From: Lachnospiraceae bacterium UBA3645
GTDB taxonomy: Bacteria > Bacillota > Clostridia > Lachnospirales > Lachnospiraceae
Length of the DNA: 12,263 nt
NCBI GenBank assembly: GCA_002373555.1
Contig: DFKM01000128.1
Coordinates: forward strand, 1-12,263
Direction: 5' to 3'
This document shows, one piece after another, positions 1 through 6,532 of this stretch. Position numbers and translations under genes: made by a program. The notes under the pieces were generated by a model that had not been told where the DNA came from, did no database searches, and was given only the letters and a program-made list of their open reading frames with translations. Numbering within the stretch: the stretch's first letter is position 1; every line of letters begins with the position of its first letter.

Positions 1-995
1 GCTTCGGTGCCGGCGATACACCTGCGAACAATGCGTTCTCCATCCGTCATGCGACCCGTAACTTCCCGAACCGTGAAGGTTCCAAGGTCCAGAACGGCCA
101 GATCGCATCCGTCGCTCTTATGGACGCACGTTCCATCGCTGCTACAGCAGCCAACAAGGGCTTCCTGACCTCCGCCGAGACATTCGAAGGCGAGTACACC
201 AAGCCGAAATACTACTTCGATGCTGACATCTATGCGAACCGTGTCTACAACGGATTCGGCAAGCCCCATCCCGAAGTAGAGCTGATCGAAGGACCCAACA
301 TCAAGCCTTGGCCGAAGATGACTGCTCTGACCGACGACATCATGCTGAAGGTCGTTTCCGAGATCCATGATCCGGTCACCACGACTGACGAGCTGATTCC
401 TTCCGGTGAGACTTCTTCCTACCGTTCCAACCCTCTGGGCCTTGCAGAGTTCACTCTGTCCCGTAAGGATCCCGCATACGTTGGCAACGCAAAGGCTGTA
501 CAGGCTGTTGAGTATGCACGTCAGGCCGGCACAAGCCCGATGGAAGACGCCGGATTCAAGTCCGCATACGAAGCTGCAAAGGCCGCTGGTCTTGCTGTAG
601 ATCCTGAGAACACCGCGATCGGTTCCACCATCTTCGCTGTGAAGCCCGGTGACGGTTCCGCTCGTGAGCAGGCTGCTTCCTGCCAGAAGGTGCTTGGCGC
701 ATGGGCCAACATCGCAAATGAGTATGCTACCAAGAGATATCGCAGCAACCTCATCAACTGGGGTATGATGCCTTTCCTGTATGAGGGAAGCGACAAGGAG
801 CTGCCTTTCGCACTCGGCGATTATGTATTCATCCCCGGCGTACGTGCTGCGATCGCCAACAAGGATGAGGTCATCAAGGCTTATGCCATCACCGCTGACG
901 GCGTGAAGGAATTCAACGTGAAGCTCGGCGAGCTTACCGATGCAGAGCGCGATATCATCATGGCAGGCTGCCTGATCAACTACTATCGCGGATAA
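1..995 (+). CDS. Aconitase-family hydratase, C-terminal part (5' end outside window)
   Basis: The reading frame is open from the left edge (first full codon at 3) to TAA at 993-995. It gives about 330 residues of a protein whose family is usually about 750 residues. Visible aconitase signatures are the [12 protein letters not shown] segment, [10 protein letters not shown] at about 60-86, DGSAREQAA at 651-677 (the serine and arginine of the substrate-binding SxRE-type motif) and [18 protein letters not shown] near 722-776. The last two lie in the swivelling C-terminal domain. The family isomerises citrate and isocitrate through cis-aconitate with a [4Fe-4S] cluster in the cytoplasm; the cluster cysteines would lie upstream of this window. 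The pattern is closest to mitochondrial-type AcnA or the YbhJ-like 'hydratase' of clostridia, so the exact substrate is uncertain. Codon use looks biased as in highly expressed genes. A terminator follows 25 bases after the stop. Confidence 0.9.
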   Translation, partial: FGAGDTPANNAFSIRHATRNFPNREGSKVQNGQIASVALMDARSIAATAANKGFLTSAETFEGEYTKPKYYFDADIYANRVYNGFGKPHPEVELIEGPNIKPWPKMTALTDDIMLKVVSEIHDPVTTTDELIPSGETSSYRSNPLGLAEFTLSRKDPAYVGNAKAVQAVEYARQAGTSPMEDAGFKSAYEAAKAAGLAVDPENTAIGSTIFAVKPGDGSAREQAASCQKVLGAWANIANEYATKRYRSNLINWGMMPFLYEGSDKELPFALGDYVFIPGVRAAIANKDEVIKAYAITADGVKEFNVKLGELTDAERDIIMAGCLINYYRG

Positions 996-1020
996 TTCCC
1001 GATTGCAGAATGATTTTCCT

Positions 1021-1050
1021 GGAGAGTGTCTTCGGACACTCTCCTTTTTG
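1021..1050 (+). terminator. Rho-independent terminator of the hydratase gene
   Basis: A perfect 10-bp stem, GGAGAGTGTC (1021-1030) pairing with GACACTCTCC (1035-1044), is closed by a TTCG tetraloop and followed by TTTTTG. UUCG loops on a C-G closing pair are exceptionally stable. It isolates the hydratase from the surface-protein unit downstream. Confidence 0.95.
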
Positions 1051-1083
1051 TTACAAAATATTACGGAGCTGTGACCGGAACAC

Positions 1084-1112
1084 TTGACTTTATTAAATGT
1101 CTTTGCTATAAT
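1084..1112 (+). promoter_or_regulatory. Extended -10 sigma-A-type promoter of the CHAP/LRR/Ig gene
   Basis: The -35 is TTGACT (1084-1089), then a 17-base spacer and a perfect -10 TATAAT (1107-1112). TGC at 1104-1106 makes this an extended -10. Transcription should start near 1119, giving a leader of about 80 bases before the ATG at 1198. This is one of the two strongest promoters in the window. Confidence 0.88.
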
Positions 1113-1122
1113 GGGCTCAAAT

Positions 1123-1139
1123 GTTACATAGATATTACA
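1123..1139 (-). promoter_or_regulatory. Candidate WalR (YycF) direct-repeat box
   Basis: On the plus strand this reads GTTACA-TAGAT-ATTACA; on the minus strand TGTAAT-N5-TGTAAC. That exactly fits the published WalR consensus TGTWAH-N5-TGTWAH, with 11 bases between repeats. It lies about 11 bases after the -10 hexamer, over the first transcribed bases, a position where binding would be expected to repress. A peptidoglycan-hydrolase-like gene is a typical WalR target. The match is seen; binding is inferred. Confidence 0.5.
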
Positions 1140-1197
1140 AGTTATTTTCCAGATGGAAATATAATTGAAACACGGAGTTCAATTACAAGGAGAACAA

Positions 1198-2823
1198 ATG
1201 AGTACTGTTAGAGTAAAGATTTTGCCTGTAATATTATCCCTGCTTTTCGTCTTCGGTGCTGCACCGGCAGCTGTCCAGGCTGCCGCATCCGGGACCTCCG
1301 GACAGACGAAATGGTCTTATTCCGATAACACGATCGTTTTCACCGGCGACGGAGCGACCGACAGCTATTCCGGTACGGATGTGCCGTGGGTGCTCAAGGG
1401 CGCCGCTGCGTCCAATTCCGGTCTGACTGCGGATAAGGTCATCCATGCTGCGGAAGATGAACTGCAGTACTCGGAGAAGCGGAGCAACAGCAGTCTATAT
1501 GACAAGCGTGCGAATATCGGCAAGGGCAACTATACGAAGTATGCCGCGGATCTGTTTCCGTCACTGCAGGCGAACGCATGGTGTGATATGTTCGTTTCGT
1601 GGTGCTTCTGGAAGGCCGCCGGCAAAGATCAGAATATCGCGAATAAGGCGCTCTGCGGTGGTCTGAAAAGTGCTTACACCCCGAATTCCGCCAGCAAATA
1701 CAAAGCAGACGGACGCTGGACAACGACCGATCCCCAGGTAGGCGATCAGGTTTTCTTCAAGAACAGCTCCCGGATCTGCCATACTGGTATTGTTTATAAA
1801 GTGACAAATGACGCGATCTATACGATCGAGGGAAATACGCTTTCCGGACAGTCCTCTTCCGCCAGCGGCGGCGAGGTATTGCGCAAGATGTATGCCCGCA
1901 GCTTCTGGAAGATCGCCGGTTACGGCCATCCCATCTACAACGGATCCGCCATCAATACCCAGCTGGATATCAGCAAGGTGGAATTCAAGGAAGGCGTGAC
2001 CAAGCTCGGCAGTTATCTGTTCACGCACCGGAATGATGTGAAGACAGTTGTTATCCCCAAGTCCGTTACAGAGATCGCCTCGTATGCATTCAGCTACTGC
2101 GAAGGCATCACGGATGTTTATTACGCCGGATCCGCCGCTGACTGGAGCAAGGTCAAGATCGGAAGTACAGGCAATTATTATATTGAACATGCCAATATGC
2201 ATTACGGCACGACCAATGCGCCGAAGGTCGAAACCAATTCGGTATCCGCAGACGGTACAAGCGCGTCCGGCAGCCTGCGCTTCACGAGTCAGCCTTCCAG
2301 CACCACGGTGGAAGGAAACAAGCTGCATATGTTCGCGGTGACCACGAACCAGTTCGGCGCGACTTACAGATGGCAGGTCAAGGAAGTCGGCAAGAAGTGG
2401 AGATTCTTCTCTGAGAAATGGACAGCCAGGACATCGATCCTGAACTTCACGGTCACACCCGCGATGAACGGCTGGAAATTCCGCTGCAAGGTGACCAAGG
2501 GCGGCCAGACTATTACGTCGAAGGCCTTTACAGTCAAGGTCGCCGGTGCACTGAGCGTGACCAAACAGCCGAAGAAGACTTCCGTGAAAGCGGGCAAGAA
2601 GGCTGTTTTCAAAGTCAAGGTCAGCAAGGAAGCGACATTCCAGTGGCAGTATCAGAAATCCGGCAGCAGTAAGTGGAAGAAAGTATCCGGCACGAAGACG
2701 GCAAAGACAGCCACGCTGAAGCTGAAGACCAAGAAGAAATACAACGGCTGGAAGTACAGATGCAAGATCACCTCCGGTAACCAGGTTGTCTATACCAATG
2801 CTGTCAAGCTTACTGTAAAATGA
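1198..2823 (+). CDS. Secreted CHAP-like amidase/peptidase nested in a BspA-type LRR, with two Ig-like domains
   Basis: I chose ATG 1198 (541 residues) because AAGGAG at 1187-1192 sits 5 bases before it; an in-frame TTG at 1165 has no such site. A signal peptide covers residues 1-28, with likely cleavage after AVQA. Residues about 36-62 (WSYSDNTIVF..DVPW) resemble the N-terminal cap of BspA/LRR_5 proteins. Residues about 75-240 form a CHAP/NlpC-P60-like cysteine hydrolase: AWCDMFVSWCF gives candidate nucleophile Cys129, RICHTGIV gives His195 and IEGNT gives Asn213. An LRR_5 unit follows (about 255-335, with EGVTKLGSYLF and YYAGSAADWSKVKIG), then two Ig-like domains at 360-444 and 450-541. The last 92 residues hold 24 Lys, 1 Arg and only 1 acidic residue. 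The likely role is cell-wall peptide cleavage or remodelling outside the cell, with the basic tail binding anionic wall polymers. No LPXTG or SLH anchor is seen. The substrate is unknown. Confidence 0.85.
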   Translation: MSTVRVKILPVILSLLFVFGAAPAAVQAAASGTSGQTKWSYSDNTIVFTGDGATDSYSGTDVPWVLKGAAASNSGLTADKVIHAAEDELQYSEKRSNSSLYDKRANIGKGNYTKYAADLFPSLQANAWCDMFVSWCFWKAAGKDQNIANKALCGGLKSAYTPNSASKYKADGRWTTTDPQVGDQVFFKNSSRICHTGIVYKVTNDAIYTIEGNTLSGQSSSASGGEVLRKMYARSFWKIAGYGHPIYNGSAINTQLDISKVEFKEGVTKLGSYLFTHRNDVKTVVIPKSVTEIASYAFSYCEGITDVYYAGSAADWSKVKIGSTGNYYIEHANMHYGTTNAPKVETNSVSADGTSASGSLRFTSQPSSTTVEGNKLHMFAVTTNQFGATYRWQVKEVGKKWRFFSEKWTARTSILNFTVTPAMNGWKFRCKVTKGGQTITSKAFTVKVAGALSVTKQPKKTSVKAGKKAVFKVKVSKEATFQWQYQKSGSSKWKKVSGTKTAKTATLKLKTKKKYNGWKYRCKITSGNQVVYTNAVKLTVK

Positions 2824-2868
2824 TGCAGCCGGAGCACACCGGCAGGTAAGATCGTATATTAAGAAAGG

Positions 2869-2888
2869 ACGCCGAACGGCGTAAGGAA
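2869..2888 (+). promoter_or_regulatory. Small hairpin abutting the ribosome binding site of the acidic lipoprotein gene
   Basis: ACGCC (2869-2873) pairs with GGCGT (2878-2882) around a GAAC loop, and the Shine-Dalgarno AAGGAA (2883-2888) follows at once, 6 bases before the ATG at 2895. There is no T-tract, so it is not a terminator. It may tune translation of the second gene of the transcript or protect its 5' side, but the stem is short. Confidence 0.35.
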
Positions 2889-2894
2889 CAGATC

Positions 2895-3305
2895 ATGAAA
2901 AAATTATTTGCAGCAGTTCTTATGCTGACCGTTTGCACACTGTGCGCATGTGCGCCCACAAAGCAGTCTTCCGAGGTACAGCCTACGCAGGGACAGGAAG
3001 CCCAGGCCGAGGCCGTGACGCAGGAAGCAGAAGTCGTAGAAGCCGAAGAACAGGAAAAGCAGGCGCAGGACAAGCAGGGCGAACAGCCCGCGGAAGCGGC
3101 TGCAGAAAAGAACGAAGCGATCTCTGAAGACGAAGAAGTCGTCGAAGAGGAAGCGGACGAAGAGCCCGATGCCGACGCCGATCTGGATGACGAGGCGGAA
3201 GACGTGGTCGAGGAAGACGAAGAAGACATGGTCGAAGAAGGCGGAGAGGATGACGCCTGGATGGACGGCACCGTCATTTCCGAAGAAGGAGATCCGGAGG
3301 AATAA
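2895..3305 (+). CDS. Extremely acidic small lipoprotein
   Basis: The protein is 136 residues, with AAGGAA 6 bases before the ATG. MKKLFAAVLMLTVCTLCAC is a lipoprotein signal peptide: a positive start, a hydrophobic core and the lipobox LCAC, predicting lipidation at Cys19 and anchoring on the outer face of the membrane. The 118-residue mature part contains 49 Asp/Glu, only 4 Lys and no Arg. It is rich in Gln, Ala and Glu first and nearly pure Asp/Glu with Val later. No folded domain is recognisable, and it is probably disordered. It begins 71 bases after the CHAP/LRR/Ig gene with no terminator or clear promoter between, so the two are probably co-transcribed. Possible roles are an electrostatic partner of the basic wall protein, cation binding or a spacer; none is shown. 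The low complexity could hide its family from a similarity search. Confidence 0.8.
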   Translation: MKKLFAAVLMLTVCTLCACAPTKQSSEVQPTQGQEAQAEAVTQEAEVVEAEEQEKQAQDKQGEQPAEAAAEKNEAISEDEEVVEEEADEEPDADADLDDEAEDVVEEDEEDMVEEGGEDDAWMDGTVISEEGDPEE

Positions 3306-3340
3306 AAAGACCTGTCTGCAATTATTTGCATGGATTTACG

Positions 3341-3366
3341 GAGGATGCGTACGCATCCTCTTTTTT
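3341..3366 (+). terminator. Rho-independent terminator after the acidic lipoprotein gene
   Basis: A perfect 20-base palindrome fills 3341-3360 (arm GAGGATGC, centre GTAC, arm GCATCCTC) and is followed by TTTTTT. It separates the surface unit from galK. Confidence 0.92.
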
Positions 3367-3380
3367 GTTTTCAATTATGC

Positions 3381-3409
3381 TTGTGAATGAATCATCGATA
3401 GGGTATACT
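3381..3409 (+). promoter_or_regulatory. Probable galK promoter
   Basis: TTGTGA (3381-3386) and TATACT (3404-3409) are separated by 17 bases. The start should be near 3416, about 45 bases before the galK ATG. A direct repeat GTGATC-CGC-GTGATC (3415-3429) lies right at the predicted start; it could be an operator half-site pair, but this is weak. Confidence 0.65.
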
Positions 3410-3460
3410 TTTTAGTGATCCGCGTGATCGAAGATATTGCATTTGACGGAGATGAATGAT

Positions 3461-4678
3461 ATGGAAAACATCAGGGAAAAGCTTGCGGAGCTGAAGAATA
3501 AATACAGAGAGATCTACGGGAATGAGGCGGAAGCGTCTGTGTTCGCACCTGGCCGCGTGAATCTGATCGGTGAACACACTGATTACAACGGCGGCTATGT
3601 CTTTCCCTGTGCCCTCAGTTACGGAACCTTTGCGCTCGGCAGAAAGCGCGGCGACAGAAAGATCCGGATGTATTCGGATAATGTAACGCGCCTGGGGATC
3701 ATGGAAAGCTCTCTGGATGATCTGAAAGCCTATGAGAACGATCATTTCACCGGCTATGTCAAGGGCGTGATCTGGGCCGCGGAAGAAGCCGGATTTGTGT
3801 GCAGCACCGGCATGGATATCCTGATCTGGGGCGATGTCCCGAACGGCTCCGGCCTTTCGTCCTCCGCTGCGCTCGAAGTATCCATCGGTCTGCTGATCAA
3901 GACCATGTTCTCCTTCGATGCGATGACCCAGCCGCAGATCGCGCTGCTCTCCCAGAAGGCGGAGAATGACTTTATGGGCATGCAGTGCGGGATCATGGAC
4001 CAGTTCATCAGTGCGATGGGAAAAGACGGGCATGCGCTCCTCTTAAATACCGGGACGCTTCAGTATCAGCATATCCCGCTCGAGATTTCCGGCGCCGAAT
4101 TTGTGATCGTGAACAGCTGTGTGAAGCACAGCCTGGTCGGTTCCGCTTATAACGACAGGAGAAATGAGTGCGAAACAGCGCTTCGGCTGATCAGAGAAGC
4201 CATGCAGGACGGCCGTATCGCAATGCCCGCCTCCGGAAAGCTGCCGGAGGGTCTGTGTGAACTGACGCCGGCGGAATTCGAAGCCGCGGCGGGCGTGCTG
4301 CAGGATCAGATCCTGTACGCCAGAGCAAAGCATGCGGTTTATGAAAATGACCGAACGATCCGTGCGGCGGAAGCGCTTTCCCACGGCGATACGGAACTGT
4401 TCGGAAAGCTGATGCGGGAATCCCATGCATCCATGCGGGATCTTTACGAAGTATCCTGCGAGGAGATGGATATCCTCACCGACATTGCGAATGCGAAAGA
4501 CTATGTGCTCGGCGCAAGAATGACCGGCGGCGGATTCGGCGGCTGCAGCGTGAACCTGATCAGAAAGGGATACGCGGAGCAGTTCCGGAAGGAAGTCGGC
4601 GAAGAATATACGGCAAAGACCGGAAAGAAACCGCTGTTCTATGCGGGCATCCCGTGCGAAGGCGCAAGAAGAGTGTAA
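3461..4678 (+). CDS. galK: Galactokinase
   Basis: This cytoplasmic GHMP-family kinase phosphorylates alpha-D-galactose to galactose 1-phosphate with ATP, the first committed step of the Leloir pathway. I start it at ATG 3461 (405 residues) because GGAG at 3448-3451 is 9 bases away; an upstream ATG at 3452 would leave no spacing. Galactokinases are usually about 390 residues, so it is full length. Motifs in order are the galactokinase signature GRVNLIGEHTDY (31-42), the ATP loop GSGLSSSAA (129-137), the catalytic-base region GIMDQF with Asp180, and the third GHMP motif TGGGFGGC (355-362). It has its own promoter and terminator. No galT, galE or galR lies nearby, so the rest of the pathway must be encoded elsewhere. 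Confidence 0.97.
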   Translation: MENIREKLAELKNKYREIYGNEAEASVFAPGRVNLIGEHTDYNGGYVFPCALSYGTFALGRKRGDRKIRMYSDNVTRLGIMESSLDDLKAYENDHFTGYVKGVIWAAEEAGFVCSTGMDILIWGDVPNGSGLSSSAALEVSIGLLIKTMFSFDAMTQPQIALLSQKAENDFMGMQCGIMDQFISAMGKDGHALLLNTGTLQYQHIPLEISGAEFVIVNSCVKHSLVGSAYNDRRNECETALRLIREAMQDGRIAMPASGKLPEGLCELTPAEFEAAAGVLQDQILYARAKHAVYENDRTIRAAEALSHGDTELFGKLMRESHASMRDLYEVSCEEMDILTDIANAKDYVLGARMTGGGFGGCSVNLIRKGYAEQFRKEVGEEYTAKTGKKPLFYAGIPCEGARRV

Positions 4679-4741
4679 GCTGCCATCTTTGCGAAGAAGC
4701 TTACGGTATTCCGAAATAAGGAGAAGGAATATACGGAATCA

Positions 4742-4769
4742 GGAGCCGGAATATGTCCGGCTCCTTTTT
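4742..4769 (+). terminator. Rho-independent terminator of galK
   Basis: GGAGCCGGA (4742-4750) pairs perfectly with TCCGGCTCC (4756-4764) around an ATATG loop, and TTTTTA follows. Confidence 0.93.
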
Positions 4770-4776
4770 ATCATTG

Positions 4777-4805
4777 TTGAAAGTATCATTTTTTTGTGAT
4801 ACCAT
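4777..4805 (+). promoter_or_regulatory. Probable promoter of the serine acetyltransferase unit with an inverted repeat in the spacer
   Basis: TTGAAA (4777-4782) and TACCAT (4800-4805) are spaced by 17 bases; the -10 is only a 4/6 match. GTATCA (4783-4788) and TGATAC (4797-4802) form a perfect inverted repeat around TTTTTTTG, exactly filling the spacer and overlapping the -10. This is a good position for a repressor operator, perhaps a sulfur-status regulator given the downstream gene. The leader is too short for a T-box or S-box. Confidence 0.5.
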
Positions 4806-4835
4806 AAAAAGAAGCAAACGGGAAAGGTGATGCAC

Positions 4836-5771
4836 ATGAAATCAACCGTAAAGAATGCCATCGAGCATGCCATTGAGGGTGTATACAACAACTATCATGA
4901 TGAGGAGCTCCTGATCCGGAAATCCGGTCTCCTGATGCCGCAGAGGGATGTTGTGATCGAGATCATTTCCGATCTGCGGAATGTCCTCTTCCCGGGTTAT
5001 TTCCGCGCGGATACACTGGATAACGAACTGGCTGTCTATTATGTCGGCCGGAACCTGGCGAAGATCTATGACGATCTGTCCGTGCAGATCGAATGCGCCA
5101 TGCGGTATAAGAACGAGGACGGTCTTTCGGAGGAAGAGATCGAGGAACGCACGGAAGAGATCTGCATCGAATTCTTCGGCACCATCCCGTATCTGCAGAA
5201 CATGCTCTTAAAGGATATCCAGGCAGGTTTTGACGGCGACCCGGCGGCGAAGAGCAAGGAGGAGATCATCTTTTCCTATCCCGGCTTCTTCGCGATCCTG
5301 GTGTACCGCATCGCTCATGAACTGTATACCAGAAATGTTCCGCTGATCCCCAGGATCATGTCGGAATATGCCCACAATCTCACGGGCATCGACATCAATC
5401 CCGGCGCGACGATCGGTGAATATTTCTTTATCGACCACGGCACCGGTGTGGTCATCGGTGAAACGACGGAGATCGGAAAGCATGTGAAGCTCTACCAGGG
5501 CGTAACGCTCGGTGCGCTTTCCACCCGTGACGGCCAGAAACTGTCCGGCGTGAAGCGGCATCCGACGATCGAGGACAATGTCACGATCTATTCGGGCGCG
5601 TCCGTGCTCGGCGGCGACACCGTGATCGGCGAGAGCTCCACGATCGGCGGCAACGCCTTCATCACGAGCTCGATCCCCAAATATGCAAAAGTATCGGTCA
5701 ACAATCCGGAGCTTGCGATCAAGACGCCGGGTGAAAGAAATAAGAACAGAGCAGAATGGGAGCTGGTCTGA
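4836..5771 (+). CDS. epsC: Serine O-acetyltransferase (EpsC/CysE type)
   Basis: The enzyme acetylates L-serine with acetyl-CoA to O-acetylserine, the precursor of cysteine, in the cytoplasm. ATG 4836 (311 residues) is preferred because GGAAAGG at 4821-4827 is 8 bases upstream; ATG 4830 would be only 2 bases from it. The N-terminal about 170 residues are helical, and the C-terminal part is a left-handed beta-helix of hexapeptide repeats (INPGATIGEYF, VVIGETTEIGKHV, IYSGASVLGGDTVIG). Catalytic residues seen are His201 in IDHGTG and His242 in KRHPTI, matching the two active-site histidines of CysE. The N-terminal extension fits the longer clostridial EpsC type. It is the first gene of a tight run with the DUF975 gene (17 bases later) and holA. 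No cysteine synthase gene is adjacent. Confidence 0.92.
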   Translation: MKSTVKNAIEHAIEGVYNNYHDEELLIRKSGLLMPQRDVVIEIISDLRNVLFPGYFRADTLDNELAVYYVGRNLAKIYDDLSVQIECAMRYKNEDGLSEEEIEERTEEICIEFFGTIPYLQNMLLKDIQAGFDGDPAAKSKEEIIFSYPGFFAILVYRIAHELYTRNVPLIPRIMSEYAHNLTGIDINPGATIGEYFFIDHGTGVVIGETTEIGKHVKLYQGVTLGALSTRDGQKLSGVKRHPTIEDNVTIYSGASVLGGDTVIGESSTIGGNAFITSSIPKYAKVSVNNPELAIKTPGERNKNRAEWELV

Positions 5772-5788
5772 CAGGAAGGAGGAGACGT

Positions 5789-6529
5789 ATGAACTGGACA
5801 AGAGAGCAGTTAAAGTCCAACGCGAAACTGATGGTAAAGAAGAACTGGTTCAACTGCGGCCTGGTGGCGTTCATCATGGCACTTCTGGGAGGCAGCGGAT
5901 CGGGAGGACGGATCAATTTCAATTACAGCGGAGAAGGCTTCAACATGCAGGAGCAGGGTGCGGATGCCATCGCTTCCAACCTCGGCGGTCAGTGGGCGCA
6001 TTATATCATCCAGCTTATGCCGTTCATCGCGGGCGTTGCAGCCCTTGTCGTTGTTCTGGCTGTTGCGATCGACATCTTTTTCGGCAATCCCTTAAGAGTC
6101 GGCGGGAACCGCTTCTTCCTGCACAACATTCACAGCCAGGGCGTGCTGGACGATCTGACATTTGCCTTTAAGAACCAGTACATCAACGTGGTTAAGGCAA
6201 TGTTCATTACGGACATCATCATTGCGCTGTGGTCGCTGCTGTTCCTGATTCCCGGGATTTACAAGAGTTATCAGTACCGTATGGTGCCGTATCTGCTGGC
6301 GGACAACCCCGAGCTTTCGGCGAGGGAAGCCATGGATATTTCCAAAGCCATGATGGAAGGAGAGAAGATGGCGGCGTTCGTGCTGGATCTTTCCTTTATT
6401 CCCTGGCAGCTGCTTTCCGCCATTACGCTCGGCATCGTCGGCATCGTCTGGGTGAATCCTTATGTGGAAGCGACGAACGCAGAGCTGTATACCGCCGTTT
6501 CGCAGAAAGGCGCGGCACAGTATTATTAA
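5789..6529 (+). CDS. DUF975 family multi-pass membrane protein
   Basis: The start ATG 5789 is set by AGGAGG (5777-5782) 6 bases upstream, giving 246 residues; an in-frame ATG at 5756 lies inside the preceding gene. The N-terminal stretch MNWTREQLKSNAK is typical of DUF975 proteins. Hydrophobic segments lie at about 20-36, 72-99, 137-158 and 195-222, so four membrane passes are likely, followed by a short tail. FGNPLRVGGNRFFL and LLADNPELSAREAMDISKAM are the conserved loops of the family. The molecular function of DUF975 is not established. The gene is 17 bases after epsC and ends 3 bases before holA, so it is co-transcribed with both; this position does not reveal a role. Confidence 0.88.
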   Translation: MNWTREQLKSNAKLMVKKNWFNCGLVAFIMALLGGSGSGGRINFNYSGEGFNMQEQGADAIASNLGGQWAHYIIQLMPFIAGVAALVVVLAVAIDIFFGNPLRVGGNRFFLHNIHSQGVLDDLTFAFKNQYINVVKAMFITDIIIALWSLLFLIPGIYKSYQYRMVPYLLADNPELSAREAMDISKAMMEGEKMAAFVLDLSFIPWQLLSAITLGIVGIVWVNPYVEATNAELYTAVSQKGAAQYY

Positions 6530-6532
6530 AGC

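Noticed and set aside
1050..1066. An additional TTACA-like repeat (TTACAAAATATTACG) upstream of the CHAP gene promoter as a third WalR box.
   Set aside because: Only one half-site fits; the second reads CGTAAT and the spacing is 10 rather than 11 bases. Kept as a half-site at most.
2828..2843. GCCGG/CCGGC hairpin after the CHAP/LRR/Ig gene as a terminator.
   Set aside because: The stem is only 5 bp with a 6-base loop and no T-tract, so read-through into the lipoprotein gene is more likely.
2810..3331. A 173-codon minus-strand open frame rich in Ser opposite the acidic lipoprotein gene.
   Set aside because: The Ser codons are the antisense of Glu/Asp codons. The plus-strand gene has a ribosome site, signal peptide and terminator; the minus frame has none.
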